NCBI GenBank assembly: GCA_030280995.1
Contig: JASXTE010000009.1
Coordinates: forward strand, 35,324,001-35,388,000
From: Hemileia vastatrix
Lineage: Eukaryota; Basidiomycota; Pucciniomycetes; Pucciniales; Zaghouaniaceae
Direction of reading: 5' to 3'
Length of the DNA: 64,000 nucleotides
Position 1 is the first letter of the stretch, and the number at the start of each line of letters is the position of its first letter. Positions 1 through 9,702 of the stretch are shown piece after piece. The position numbers were made by a program, and so were the translations under genes. The notes beneath the pieces are model-generated. The model was not told the DNA's origin, did no database searches, and was given only the letters and a program-made list of their open reading frames with translations.

Positions 1-222
1 GGGTGTTCACAAAACCCAGAAAGCAGAAAAATAAACTTGATGTCTAGTTCTTACTATAATCCCATGTGATAATGCATATTTTATAAGAATTTAAATTTAA
101 TATTTAGATTAAATGTGAAATGCATATACACATGTAATTCCAGATGCATACCTAATATCACCTAATTTGGTTTTGTACCTAGTATGCATTTTGAATAAAT
201 TTTGAGTAAAAAATATGATGTA

Positions 223-230
223 TATATAAA
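223..230 (+). promoter_or_regulatory. TATA box of block A
   Basis: TATATAAA lies 52 nt upstream of the ATG, a normal place for an RNA polymerase II core promoter with a short leader. It is preserved in every unit. The paralogous block B has the weaker TATATAC at 822-828. Confidence 0.55.
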
Positions 231-262
231 AAAATTAGATCAAAGTGTTATCAAAATCAATA

Positions 263-277
263 GTCTAACAGTTAGAC
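263..277. promoter_or_regulatory. 15-bp perfect palindrome just upstream of the start codon
   Basis: GTCTAAC, one spacer base, GTTAGAC: two perfect 7-bp arms ending 4 nt before the ATG at 282. A one-base spacer does not favour an RNA hairpin, so a dimeric protein site or initiator element is more likely. It is intact in all units I checked, including haplotype B, but is not preserved in the aligned part of block B. Function is unknown. Confidence 0.6.
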
Positions 278-281
278 ACAA

Positions 282-560
282 ATGACTACCAACAACCAGA
301 CAGATGTTCAAGAGTTCAATCCCCCAAGATACCGATATATAACTCTCACTGGTGGTCAAGAGCCCTTACCACCAGCTTACTATGATATAGCTCATAGAGG
401 TGGTTACTTGTTTGAACCCCCACCATACTTTACACTCTTTTGTGAAGAAGGTCAAGGGGGTGCTCCCCCACCATACCATGAAATAAATCAGGCTGGTGCA
501 CAGGGTAACAACCCTCCAGCAAACCATGATGCAAATCAGAATGGTGCACAAGGGACTTAA
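282..560 (+). CDS. 92-aa PPxY-repeat microprotein, unit 1 (reference copy)
   Basis: I do not recognise this gene. The protein is built on an exact 16-residue period. PPRY, PPAY, PPPY and PPPY end at Tyr17, Tyr33, Tyr49 and Tyr65, and a decayed PPAN ends at Asn81. Between them lie Gly/Gln-rich linkers (GGQ at 24, GG at 40, GQGG at 57, GAQG at 72 and again at 88). After each Tyr comes a short x-[DTE]-[IL] stretch. PPxY is the core ligand of group I WW domains, found for example in NEDD4/Rsp5 ubiquitin ligases and Hippo-pathway proteins, so a multivalent WW-domain ligand or adaptor is the inferred role. There is no signal peptide, membrane segment or lysine; the protein looks disordered and mildly acidic. 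An in-frame TAG at 273-275 fixes the ATG; the stop is TAA at 558-560. This copy has Asn13 and Cys54. All 44 copies are open, but their youth makes that weak evidence for translation. Confidence 0.6.
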   Translation: MTTNNQTDVQEFNPPRYRYITLTGGQEPLPPAYYDIAHRGGYLFEPPPYFTLFCEEGQGGAPPPYHEINQAGAQGNNPPANHDANQNGAQGT

Positions 561-598
561 TCCCACTTCATATTGTAATGTAATTTAGTTAACTCAAA
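561..598 (+). other. Short 3' flank of the ORF
   Basis: Only about 38 nt separate the stop codon from block B. No AATAAA is present; TGTAATGTAA at 575-584 is the nearest sequence resembling a 3'-end signal. The 3' end of the transcript must therefore lie in or beyond block B. Confidence 0.3.
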
Positions 599-880
599 GG
601 GATGTTCATAATCTCCCAATGCAAGAAAAAAACAATATATTTCTAGTTGATTCTTTTTCCCCTGTGATAGTGCATATTTAATGACAATATATACTAAATA
701 GTTAAATTAAATGTGTAATGCATATTCACATTTTATGATATGTATGCATAGCAAATATCACCTTATATTGTATGTGTAACAAGTATGCATATTGTAAAAC
801 TCATTCAAAATAACTGATATTTATATACTAATATTGATTAAAGTTTTTTTCAAAATTAATACCTCTTAATCCCCAACACA
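599..880 (+). promoter_or_regulatory. Promoter-like block B: diverged internal copy of block A (recurs in every unit)
   Basis: This block aligns over its whole length with 1-281. Both begin tcaaaggg then tgttca, carry related boxes (GTGCAT at 670-675, ATGCAT at 718-723, 744-749 and 785-790, against 72, 120, 144 and 184 in block A), contain a TATCACC stretch after the third box, and end with a TATA-like site (TATATAC at 822-828). Box spacing is 48, 26 and 41 here against 48, 24 and 40 in block A. The palindrome and the ATG of block A are missing: block A ends acacaaATG where B reads acacacTAA. It may be a promoter for a non-coding RNA, a relic of a second gene copy, or an enhancer. In unit 18 the retrotransposon block splits it between boxes 1 and 2. 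Confidence 0.55.
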
Positions 881-996
881 CTAAAAAACCCTTCAAAACT
901 TAAAAAAGCTAAAAAAACCACATGACGTAACATATAGAATCAAATTATGTCTATCAATGAAGATTAAACATAAAACTATAATACATAAGGCTAGCC

Positions 997-1017
997 AAAA
1001 AAAATTTTTTTAAAAAA
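997..1017. repeat. Polymorphic 21-bp A-T-A homopolymer tract
   Basis: In unit 1 the tract is A8 T7 A6. Other A-type units have A8T8A5, A7T8A6 or A7T9A5. Total length stays at 21, so the variation is A/T substitution at tract positions 8 and 16, not slippage. Haplotype B units have A10 T2 A10 instead. Confidence 0.85.
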
Positions 1018-1129
1018 TAACACAAAAAAAAGCAAAAATTATTGTGAAAAATGAAAATTGACCAAAAGACACCTTAAAACTCAGAATTTGAAAAATGTCA
1101 ACAAGACATGAAATGTAGAGAAATTTAAG

Positions 1130-1150
1130 GGCTATCCAATGGTGATAGCC
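1130..1150. promoter_or_regulatory. 7-bp inverted repeat with a CCAAT pentamer
   Basis: GGCTATC at 1130-1136 pairs perfectly with GATAGCC at 1144-1150 around a 7-nt loop. CCAAT (1136-1140) spans the left arm and loop. It lies about 440 nt before the next ATG and is unchanged in every unit. It could be a protein site in DNA or a hairpin in RNA. Confidence 0.45.
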
Positions 1151-1170
1151 ACATATCTTAAAGCCAAATA

Positions 1171-1187
1171 TTCATTCCAGGAATGAA
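1171..1187. promoter_or_regulatory. 17-bp perfect palindrome
   Basis: TTCATTCC, one A, GGAATGAA: two perfect 8-bp arms. The core TTCC-A-GGAA resembles dimer sites such as inverted heat-shock-factor units or STAT sites, but I cannot assign a factor. It lies 401 nt before the next ATG and recurs in every unit. Confidence 0.5.
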
Positions 1188-1587
1188 GAAAAACCAATAA
1201 TTAAAACAATAATCTCTCTTATAAGACATGAACAAACAGCACCAAACATCACAAAAAAGGCCCCTACAGATGTTGGAAGATGAAAATGTCATTTATCCAA
1301 GTCAAAGGGTGTTCACAAAACCCAGAAAGCAGAAAAATAAACTTGATGTCTAGTTCTTACTATAATCCCATGTGATAATGCATATTTTATAAGAATTTAA
1401 ATTTAATATTTAGATTAAATGTGAAATGCATATACACATGTAATTCCAGATGCATACCTAATATCACCTAATTTGGTTTTGTACCTAGTATGCATTTTGA
1501 ATAAATTTTGAGTAAAAAATATGATGTATATATAAAAAAATTAGATCAAAGTGTTATCAAAATCAATAGTCTAACAGTTAGACACAA

Positions 1588-1866
1588 ATGACTACCAACA
1601 ACCAGACAGATGTTCAAGAGTTCATTCCCCCAAGATACCGATATATAACTCTCACTGGTGGTCAAGAGCCCTTACCACCAGCTTACTATGATATAGCTCA
1701 TAGAGGTGGTTACTTGTTTGAACCCCCACCATACTTTACACTCTTTTGTGAAGAAGGTCAAGGGGGTGCTCCCCCACCATACCATGAAATAAATCAGGCT
1801 GGTGCACAGGGTAACAACCCTCCAGCAAACCATGATGCAAATCAGAATGGTGCACAAGGGACTTAA
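1588..1866 (+). CDS. 92-aa PPxY-repeat microprotein, unit 2
   Basis: Ile13/Cys54 allele (codon 13 att instead of aat), directly before the first PPxY motif. A/T tract is A8T8A5. Confidence 0.55.
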   Translation: MTTNNQTDVQEFIPPRYRYITLTGGQEPLPPAYYDIAHRGGYLFEPPPYFTLFCEEGQGGAPPPYHEINQAGAQGNNPPANHDANQNGAQGT

Positions 1867-2893
1867 TCCCACTTCATATTGTAATGTAATTTAGTTAACT
1901 CAAAGGGATGTTCATAATCTCCCAATGCAAGAAAAAAACAATATATTTCTAGTTGATTCTTTTTCCCCTGTGATAGTGCATATTTAATGACAATATATAC
2001 TAAATAGTTAAATTAAATGTGTAATGCATATTCACATTTTATGATATGTATGCATAGCAAATATCACCTTATATTGTATGTGTAACAAGTATGCATATTG
2101 TAAAACTCATTCAAAATAACTGATATTTATATACTAATATTGATTAAAGTTTTTTTCAAAATTAATACCTCTTAATCCCCAACACACTAAAAAACCCTTC
2201 AAAACTTAAAAAAGCTAAAAAAACCACATGACGTAACATATAGAATCAAATTATGTCTATCAATGAAGATTAAACATAAAACTATAATACATAAGGCTAG
2301 CCAAAAAAAATTTTTTTTAAAAATAACACAAAAAAAAGCAAAAATTATTGTGAAAAATGAAAATTGACCAAAAGACACCTTAAAACTCAGAATTTGAAAA
2401 ATGTCAACAAGACATGAAATGTAGAGAAATTTAAGGGCTATCCAATGGTGATAGCCACATATCTTAAAGCCAAATATTCATTCCAGGAATGAAGAAAAAC
2501 CAATAATTAAAACAATAATCTCTCTTATAAGACATGAACAAACAGCACCAAACATCACAAAAAAGGCCCCTACAGATGTTGGAAGATGAAAATGTCATTT
2601 ATCCAAGTCAAAGGGTGTTCACAAAACCCAGAAAGCAGAAAAATAAACTTGATGTCTAGTTCTTACTATAATCCCATGTGATAATGCATATTTTATAAGA
2701 ATTTAAATTTAATATTTAGATTAAATGTGAAATGCATATACACATGTAATTCCAGATGCATACCTAATATCACCTAATTTGGTTTTGTACCTAGTATGCA
2801 TTTTGAATAAATTTTGAGTAAAAAATATGATGTATATATAAAAAAATTAGATCAAAGTGTTATCAAAATCAATAGTCTAACAGTTAGACACAA

Positions 2894-3172
2894 ATGACTA
2901 CCAACAACCAGACAGATGTTCAAGAGTTCATTCCCCCAAGATACCGATATATAACTCTCACTGGTGGTCAAGAGCCCTTACCACCAGCTTACTATGATAT
3001 AGCTCATAGAGGTGGTTACTTGTTTGAACCCCCACCATACTTTACACTCTTTTGTGAAGAAGGTCAAGGGGGTGCTCCCCCACCATACCATGAAATAAAT
3101 CAGGCTGGTGCACAGGGTAACAACCCTCCAGCAAACCATGATGCAAATCAGAATGGTGCACAAGGGACTTAA
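2894..3172 (+). CDS. 92-aa PPxY-repeat microprotein, unit 3
   Basis: Ile13/Cys54, like unit 2; tract A8T8A5. Units 2 and 3 look identical and may be a recent pair. Confidence 0.55.
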   Translation: MTTNNQTDVQEFIPPRYRYITLTGGQEPLPPAYYDIAHRGGYLFEPPPYFTLFCEEGQGGAPPPYHEINQAGAQGNNPPANHDANQNGAQGT

Positions 3173-4199
3173 TCCCACTTCATATTGTAATGTAATTTAG
3201 TTAACTCAAAGGGATGTTCATAATCTCCCAATGCAAGAAAAAAACAATATATTTCTAGTTGATTCTTTTTCCCCTGTGATAGTGCATATTTAATGACAAT
3301 ATATACTAAATAGTTAAATTAAATGTGTAATGCATATTCACATTTTATGATATGTATGCATAGCAAATATCACCTTATATTGTATGTGTAACAAGTATGC
3401 ATATTGTAAAACTCATTCAAAATAACTGATATTTATATACTAATATTGATTAAAGTTTTTTTCAAAATTAATACCTCTTAATCCCCAACACACTAAAAAA
3501 CCCTTCAAAACTTAAAAAAGCTAAAAAAACCACATGACGTAACATATAGAATCAAATTATGTCTATCAATGAAGATTAAACATAAAACTATAATACATAA
3601 GGCTAGCCAAAAAAAATTTTTTTTAAAAATAACACAAAAAAAAGCAAAAATTATTGTGAAAAATGAAAATTGACCAAAAGACACCTTAAAACTCAGAATT
3701 TGAAAAATGTCAACAAGACATGAAATGTAGAGAAATTTAAGGGCTATCCAATGGTGATAGCCACATATCTTAAAGCCAAATATTCATTCCAGGAATGAAG
3801 AAAAACCAATAATTAAAACAATAATCTCTCTTATAAGACATGAACAAACAGCACCAAACATCACAAAAAAGGCCCCTACAGATGTTGGAAGATGAAAATG
3901 TCATTTATCCAAGTCAAAGGGTGTTCACAAAACCCAGAAAGCAGAAAAATAAACTTGATGTCTAGTTCTTACTATAATCCCATGTGATAATGCATATTTT
4001 ATAAGAATTTAAATTTAATATTTAGATTAAATGTGAAATGCATATACACATGTAATTCCAGATGCATACCTAATATCACCTAATTTGGTTTTGTACCTAG
4101 TATGCATTTTGAATAAATTTTGAGTAAAAAATATGATGTATATATAAAAAAATTAGATCAAAGTGTTATCAAAATCAATAGTCTAACAGTTAGACACAA

Positions 4200-4478
4200 A
4201 TGACTACCAACAACCAGACAGATGTTCAAGAGTTCAATCCCCCAAGATACCGATATATAACTCTCACTGGTGGTCAAGAGCCCTTACCACCAGCTTACTA
4301 TGATATAGCTCATAGAGGTGGTTACTTGTTTGAACCCCCACCATACTTTACACTCTTTCGTGAAGAAGGTCAAGGGGGTGCTCCCCCACCATACCATGAA
4401 ATAAATCAGGCTGGTGCACAGGGTAACAACCCTCCAGCAAACCATGATGCAAATCAGAATGGTGCACAAGGGACTTAA
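4200..4478 (+). CDS. 92-aa PPxY-repeat microprotein, unit 4
   Basis: Asn13/Arg54 (tgt to cgt, five residues after Tyr49); tract A8T7A6. Arg54 removes the protein's only cysteine. Confidence 0.55.
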   Translation: MTTNNQTDVQEFNPPRYRYITLTGGQEPLPPAYYDIAHRGGYLFEPPPYFTLFREEGQGGAPPPYHEINQAGAQGNNPPANHDANQNGAQGT

Positions 4479-5505
4479 TCCCACTTCATATTGTAATGTA
4501 ATTTAGTTAACTCAAAGGGATGTTCATAATCTCCCAATGCAAGAAAAAAACAATATATTTCTAGTTGATTCTTTTTCCCCTGTGATAGTGCATATTTAAT
4601 GACAATATATACTAAATAGTTAAATTAAATGTGTAATGCATATTCACATTTTATGATATGTATGCATAGCAAATATCACCTTATATTGTATGTGTAACAA
4701 GTATGCATATTGTAAAACTCATTCAAAATAACTGATATTTATATACTAATATTGATTAAAGTTTTTTTCAAAATTAATACCTCTTAATCCCCAACACACT
4801 AAAAAACCCTTCAAAACTTAAAAAAGCTAAAAAAACCACATGACGTAACATATAGAATCAAATTATGTCTATCAATGAAGATTAAACATAAAACTATAAT
4901 ACATAAGGCTAGCCAAAAAAAATTTTTTTAAAAAATAACACAAAAAAAAGCAAAAATTATTGTGAAAAATGAAAATTGACCAAAAGACACCTTAAAACTC
5001 AGAATTTGAAAAATGTCAACAAGACATGAAATGTAGAGAAATTTAAGGGCTATCCAATGGTGATAGCCACATATCTTAAAGCCAAATATTCATTCCAGGA
5101 ATGAAGAAAAACCAATAATTAAAACAATAATCTCTCTTATAAGACATGAACAAACAGCACCAAACATCACAAAAAAGGCCCCTACAGATGTTGGAAGATG
5201 AAAATGTCATTTATCCAAGTCAAAGGGTGTTCACAAAACCCAGAAAGCAGAAAAATAAACTTGATGTCTAGTTCTTACTATAATCCCATGTGATAATGCA
5301 TATTTTATAAGAATTTAAATTTAATATTTAGATTAAATGTGAAATGCATATACACATGTAATTCCAGATGCATACCTAATATCACCTAATTTGGTTTTGT
5401 ACCTAGTATGCATTTTGAATAAATTTTGAGTAAAAAATATGATGTATATATAAAAAAATTAGATCAAAGTGTTATCAAAATCAATAGTCTAACAGTTAGA
5501 CACAA

Positions 5506-5784
5506 ATGACTACCAACAACCAGACAGATGTTCAAGAGTTCAATCCCCCAAGATACCGATATATAACTCTCACTGGTGGTCAAGAGCCCTTACCACCAGC
5601 TTACTATGATATAGCTCATAGAGGTGGTTACTTGTTTGAACCCCCACCATACTTTACACTCTTTTGTGAAGAAGGTCAAGGGGGTGCTCCCCCACCATAC
5701 CATGAAATAAATCAGGCTGGTGCACAGGGTAACAACCCTCCAGCAAACCATGATGCAAATCAGAATGGTGCACAAGGGACTTAA
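5506..5784 (+). CDS. 92-aa PPxY-repeat microprotein, unit 5
   Basis: Asn13/Cys54 reference protein; tract A8T8A5. Confidence 0.55.
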   Translation: MTTNNQTDVQEFNPPRYRYITLTGGQEPLPPAYYDIAHRGGYLFEPPPYFTLFCEEGQGGAPPPYHEINQAGAQGNNPPANHDANQNGAQGT

Positions 5785-6811
5785 TCCCACTTCATATTGT
5801 AATGTAATTTAGTTAACTCAAAGGGATGTTCATAATCTCCCAATGCAAGAAAAAAACAATATATTTCTAGTTGATTCTTTTTCCCCTGTGATAGTGCATA
5901 TTTAATGACAATATATACTAAATAGTTAAATTAAATGTGTAATGCATATTCACATTTTATGATATGTATGCATAGCAAATATCACCTTATATTGTATGTG
6001 TAACAAGTATGCATATTGTAAAACTCATTCAAAATAACTGATATTTATATACTAATATTGATTAAAGTTTTTTTCAAAATTAATACCTCTTAATCCCCAA
6101 CACACTAAAAAACCCTTCAAAACTTAAAAAAGCTAAAAAAACCACATGACGTAACATATAGAATCAAATTATGTCTATCAATGAAGATTAAACATAAAAC
6201 TATAATACATAAGGCTAGCCAAAAAAAATTTTTTTTAAAAATAACACAAAAAAAAGCAAAAATTATTGTGAAAAATGAAAATTGACCAAAAGACACCTTA
6301 AAACTCAGAATTTGAAAAATGTCAACAAGACATGAAATGTAGAGAAATTTAAGGGCTATCCAATGGTGATAGCCACATATCTTAAAGCCAAATATTCATT
6401 CCAGGAATGAAGAAAAACCAATAATTAAAACAATAATCTCTCTTATAAGACATGAACAAACAGCACCAAACATCACAAAAAAGGCCCCTACAGATGTTGG
6501 AAGATGAAAATGTCATTTATCCAAGTCAAAGGGTGTTCACAAAACCCAGAAAGCAGAAAAATAAACTTGATGTCTAGTTCTTACTATAATCCCATGTGAT
6601 AATGCATATTTTATAAGAATTTAAATTTAATATTTAGATTAAATGTGAAATGCATATACACATGTAATTCCAGATGCATACCTAATATCACCTAATTTGG
6701 TTTTGTACCTAGTATGCATTTTGAATAAATTTTGAGTAAAAAATATGATGTATATATAAAAAAATTAGATCAAAGTGTTATCAAAATCAATAGTCTAACA
6801 GTTAGACACAA

Positions 6812-7090
6812 ATGACTACCAACAACCAGACAGATGTTCAAGAGTTCAATCCCCCAAGATACCGATATATAACTCTCACTGGTGGTCAAGAGCCCTTACC
6901 ACCAGCTTACTATGATATAGCTCATAGAGGTGGTTACTTGTTTGAACCCCCACCATACTTTACACTCTTTTGTGAAGAAGGTCAAGGGGGTGCTCCCCCA
7001 CCATACCATGAAATAAATCAGGCTGGTGCACAGGGTAACAACCCTCCAGCAAACCATGATGCAAATCAGAATGGTGCACAAGGGACTTAA
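6812..7090 (+). CDS. 92-aa PPxY-repeat microprotein, unit 6
   Basis: Asn13/Cys54 reference protein; tract A8T7A6. Confidence 0.55.
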   Translation: MTTNNQTDVQEFNPPRYRYITLTGGQEPLPPAYYDIAHRGGYLFEPPPYFTLFCEEGQGGAPPPYHEINQAGAQGNNPPANHDANQNGAQGT

Positions 7091-8117
7091 TCCCACTTCA
7101 TATTGTAATGTAATTTAGTTAACTCAAAGGGATGTTCATAATCTCCCAATGCAAGAAAAAAACAATATATTTCTAGTTGATTCTTTTTCCCCTGTGATAG
7201 TGCATATTTAATGACAATATATACTAAATAGTTAAATTAAATGTGTAATGCATATTCACATTTTATGATATGTATGCATAGCAAATATCACCTTATATTG
7301 TATGTGTAACAAGTATGCATATTGTAAAACTCATTCAAAATAACTGATATTTATATACTAATATTGATTAAAGTTTTTTTCAAAATTAATACCTCTTAAT
7401 CCCCAACACACTAAAAAACCCTTCAAAACTTAAAAAAGCTAAAAAAACCACATGACGTAACATATAGAATCAAATTATGTCTATCAATGAAGATTAAACA
7501 TAAAACTATAATACATAAGGCTAGCCAAAAAAAATTTTTTTAAAAAATAACACAAAAAAAAGCAAAAATTATTGTGAAAAATGAAAATTGACCAAAAGAC
7601 ACCTTAAAACTCAGAATTTGAAAAATGTCAACAAGACATGAAATGTAGAGAAATTTAAGGGCTATCCAATGGTGATAGCCACATATCTTAAAGCCAAATA
7701 TTCATTCCAGGAATGAAGAAAAACCAATAATTAAAACAATAATCTCTCTTATAAGACATGAACAAACAGCACCAAACATCACAAAAAAGGCCCCTACAGA
7801 TGTTGGAAGATGAAAATGTCATTTATCCAAGTCAAAGGGTGTTCACAAAACCCAGAAAGCAGAAAAATAAACTTGATGTCTAGTTCTTACTATAATCCCA
7901 TGTGATAATGCATATTTTATAAGAATTTAAATTTAATATTTAGATTAAATGTGAAATGCATATACACATGTAATTCCAGATGCATACCTAATATCACCTA
8001 ATTTGGTTTTGTACCTAGTATGCATTTTGAATAAATTTTGAGTAAAAAATATGATGTATATATAAAAAAATTAGATCAAAGTGTTATCAAAATCAATAGT
8101 CTAACAGTTAGACACAA

Positions 8118-8396
8118 ATGACTACCAACAACCAGACAGATGTTCAAGAGTTCAATCCCCCAAGATACCGATATATAACTCTCACTGGTGGTCAAGAGCC
8201 CTTACCACCAGCTTACTATGATATAGCTCATAGAGGTGGTTACTTGTTTGAACCCCCACCATACTTTACACTCTTTCGTGAAGAAGGTCAAGGGGGTGCT
8301 CCCCCACCATACCATGAAATAAATCAGGCTGGTGCACAGGGTAACAACCCTCCAGCAAACCATGATGCAAATCAGAATGGTGCACAAGGGACTTAA
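8118..8396 (+). CDS. 92-aa PPxY-repeat microprotein, unit 7
   Basis: Asn13/Arg54. The only unit seen with tract A7T8A6. Confidence 0.55.
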   Translation: MTTNNQTDVQEFNPPRYRYITLTGGQEPLPPAYYDIAHRGGYLFEPPPYFTLFREEGQGGAPPPYHEINQAGAQGNNPPANHDANQNGAQGT

Positions 8397-9423
8397 TCCC
8401 ACTTCATATTGTAATGTAATTTAGTTAACTCAAAGGGATGTTCATAATCTCCCAATGCAAGAAAAAAACAATATATTTCTAGTTGATTCTTTTTCCCCTG
8501 TGATAGTGCATATTTAATGACAATATATACTAAATAGTTAAATTAAATGTGTAATGCATATTCACATTTTATGATATGTATGCATAGCAAATATCACCTT
8601 ATATTGTATGTGTAACAAGTATGCATATTGTAAAACTCATTCAAAATAACTGATATTTATATACTAATATTGATTAAAGTTTTTTTCAAAATTAATACCT
8701 CTTAATCCCCAACACACTAAAAAACCCTTCAAAACTTAAAAAAGCTAAAAAAACCACATGACGTAACATATAGAATCAAATTATGTCTATCAATGAAGAT
8801 TAAACATAAAACTATAATACATAAGGCTAGCCAAAAAAATTTTTTTTAAAAAATAACACAAAAAAAAGCAAAAATTATTGTGAAAAATGAAAATTGACCA
8901 AAAGACACCTTAAAACTCAGAATTTGAAAAATGTCAACAAGACATGAAATGTAGAGAAATTTAAGGGCTATCCAATGGTGATAGCCACATATCTTAAAGC
9001 CAAATATTCATTCCAGGAATGAAGAAAAACCAATAATTAAAACAATAATCTCTCTTATAAGACATGAACAAACAGCACCAAACATCACAAAAAAGGCCCC
9101 TACAGATGTTGGAAGATGAAAATGTCATTTATCCAAGTCAAAGGGTGTTCACAAAACCCAGAAAGCAGAAAAATAAACTTGATGTCTAGTTCTTACTATA
9201 ATCCCATGTGATAATGCATATTTTATAAGAATTTAAATTTAATATTTAGATTAAATGTGAAATGCATATACACATGTAATTCCAGATGCATACCTAATAT
9301 CACCTAATTTGGTTTTGTACCTAGTATGCATTTTGAATAAATTTTGAGTAAAAAATATGATGTATATATAAAAAAATTAGATCAAAGTGTTATCAAAATC
9401 AATAGTCTAACAGTTAGACACAA

Positions 9424-9702
9424 ATGACTACCAACAACCAGACAGATGTTCAAGAGTTCAATCCCCCAAGATACCGATATATAACTCTCACTGGTGGTCA
9501 AGAGCCCTTACCACCAGCTTACTATGATATAGCTCATAGAGGTGGTTACTTGTTTGAACCCCCACCATACTTTACACTCTTTTGTGAAGAAGGTCAAGGG
9601 GGTGCTCCCCCACCATACCATGAAATAAATCAGGCTGGTGCACAGGGTAACAACCCTCCAGCAAACCATGATGCAAATCAGAATGGTGCACAAGGGACTT
9701 AA
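9424..9702 (+). CDS. 92-aa PPxY-repeat microprotein, unit 8
   Basis: Asn13/Cys54 reference protein; tract A8T7A6. Confidence 0.55.
   Translation: MTTNNQTDVQEFNPPRYRYITLTGGQEPLPPAYYDIAHRGGYLFEPPPYFTLFCEEGQGGAPPPYHEINQAGAQGNNPPANHDANQNGAQGT

Larger units (their letters stand above)
1..281 (+). promoter_or_regulatory. Promoter-like block A upstream of the 92-aa ORF (unit 1; recurs in every unit)
   Basis: This 281-bp AT-rich block precedes every copy of the ORF. It contains four ATGCAT hexamers at 72-77, 120-125, 144-149 and 184-189, a TATATAAA box at 223-230, and a 15-bp palindrome at 263-277. The TATA box lies 52 nt before the ATG, so a transcript starting 25-30 nt downstream of it would have a leader of roughly 25 nt. 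A diverged copy lies downstream of the ORF as block B at about 599-880. Conservation of box order and TATA spacing between the two blocks suggests function; promoter activity itself is inferred. Confidence 0.6.
881..1306 (+). other. ORF-less unit tail (recurs in every unit)
   Basis: This A-rich tail follows block B in every unit. The plus strand has no ORF longer than a few codons, and I see no tRNA, 5S or snRNA-like sequence. It holds a 21-bp A/T tract (997-1017), a CCAAT-bearing hairpin (1130-1150) and a 17-bp palindrome (1171-1187). It may be the body of a non-coding transcript from block B, the remnant of a decayed second gene, or distal regulatory DNA for the next unit. Confidence 0.4.

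Noticed and set aside
41..56. Promoter block as a relic LTR of an older element
   Set aside because: Blocks A and B are similar direct repeats flanking the ORF, which could suggest LTRs, but they lack TG/CA ends, a primer site and a polypurine tract, and they are far more diverged from each other than units are.
282..560. Viral matrix-like protein because of PPxY late-domain motifs
   Set aside because: No other viral gene lies in the array; PPxY is common in cellular WW-domain ligands, and four regular copies point to a repeat protein.
366..566. 66-codon minus-strand frame in every unit
   Set aside because: It is the antisense of the PPxY ORF in the same 1,306-bp rhythm; the repetitive codons on the plus strand keep it open, and it has no upstream block of its own.
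843..849. T7 run as an RNA polymerase III terminator
   Set aside because: No internal or upstream polymerase III promoter elements were found near it, and it lies in the TATA-to-start part of block B.
1..1306. rDNA, 5S, tRNA, snRNA or histone repeat unit
   Set aside because: The unit is AT-rich, without recognisable rRNA segments, tRNA cloverleaf or A/B boxes, or histone-like coding sequence.
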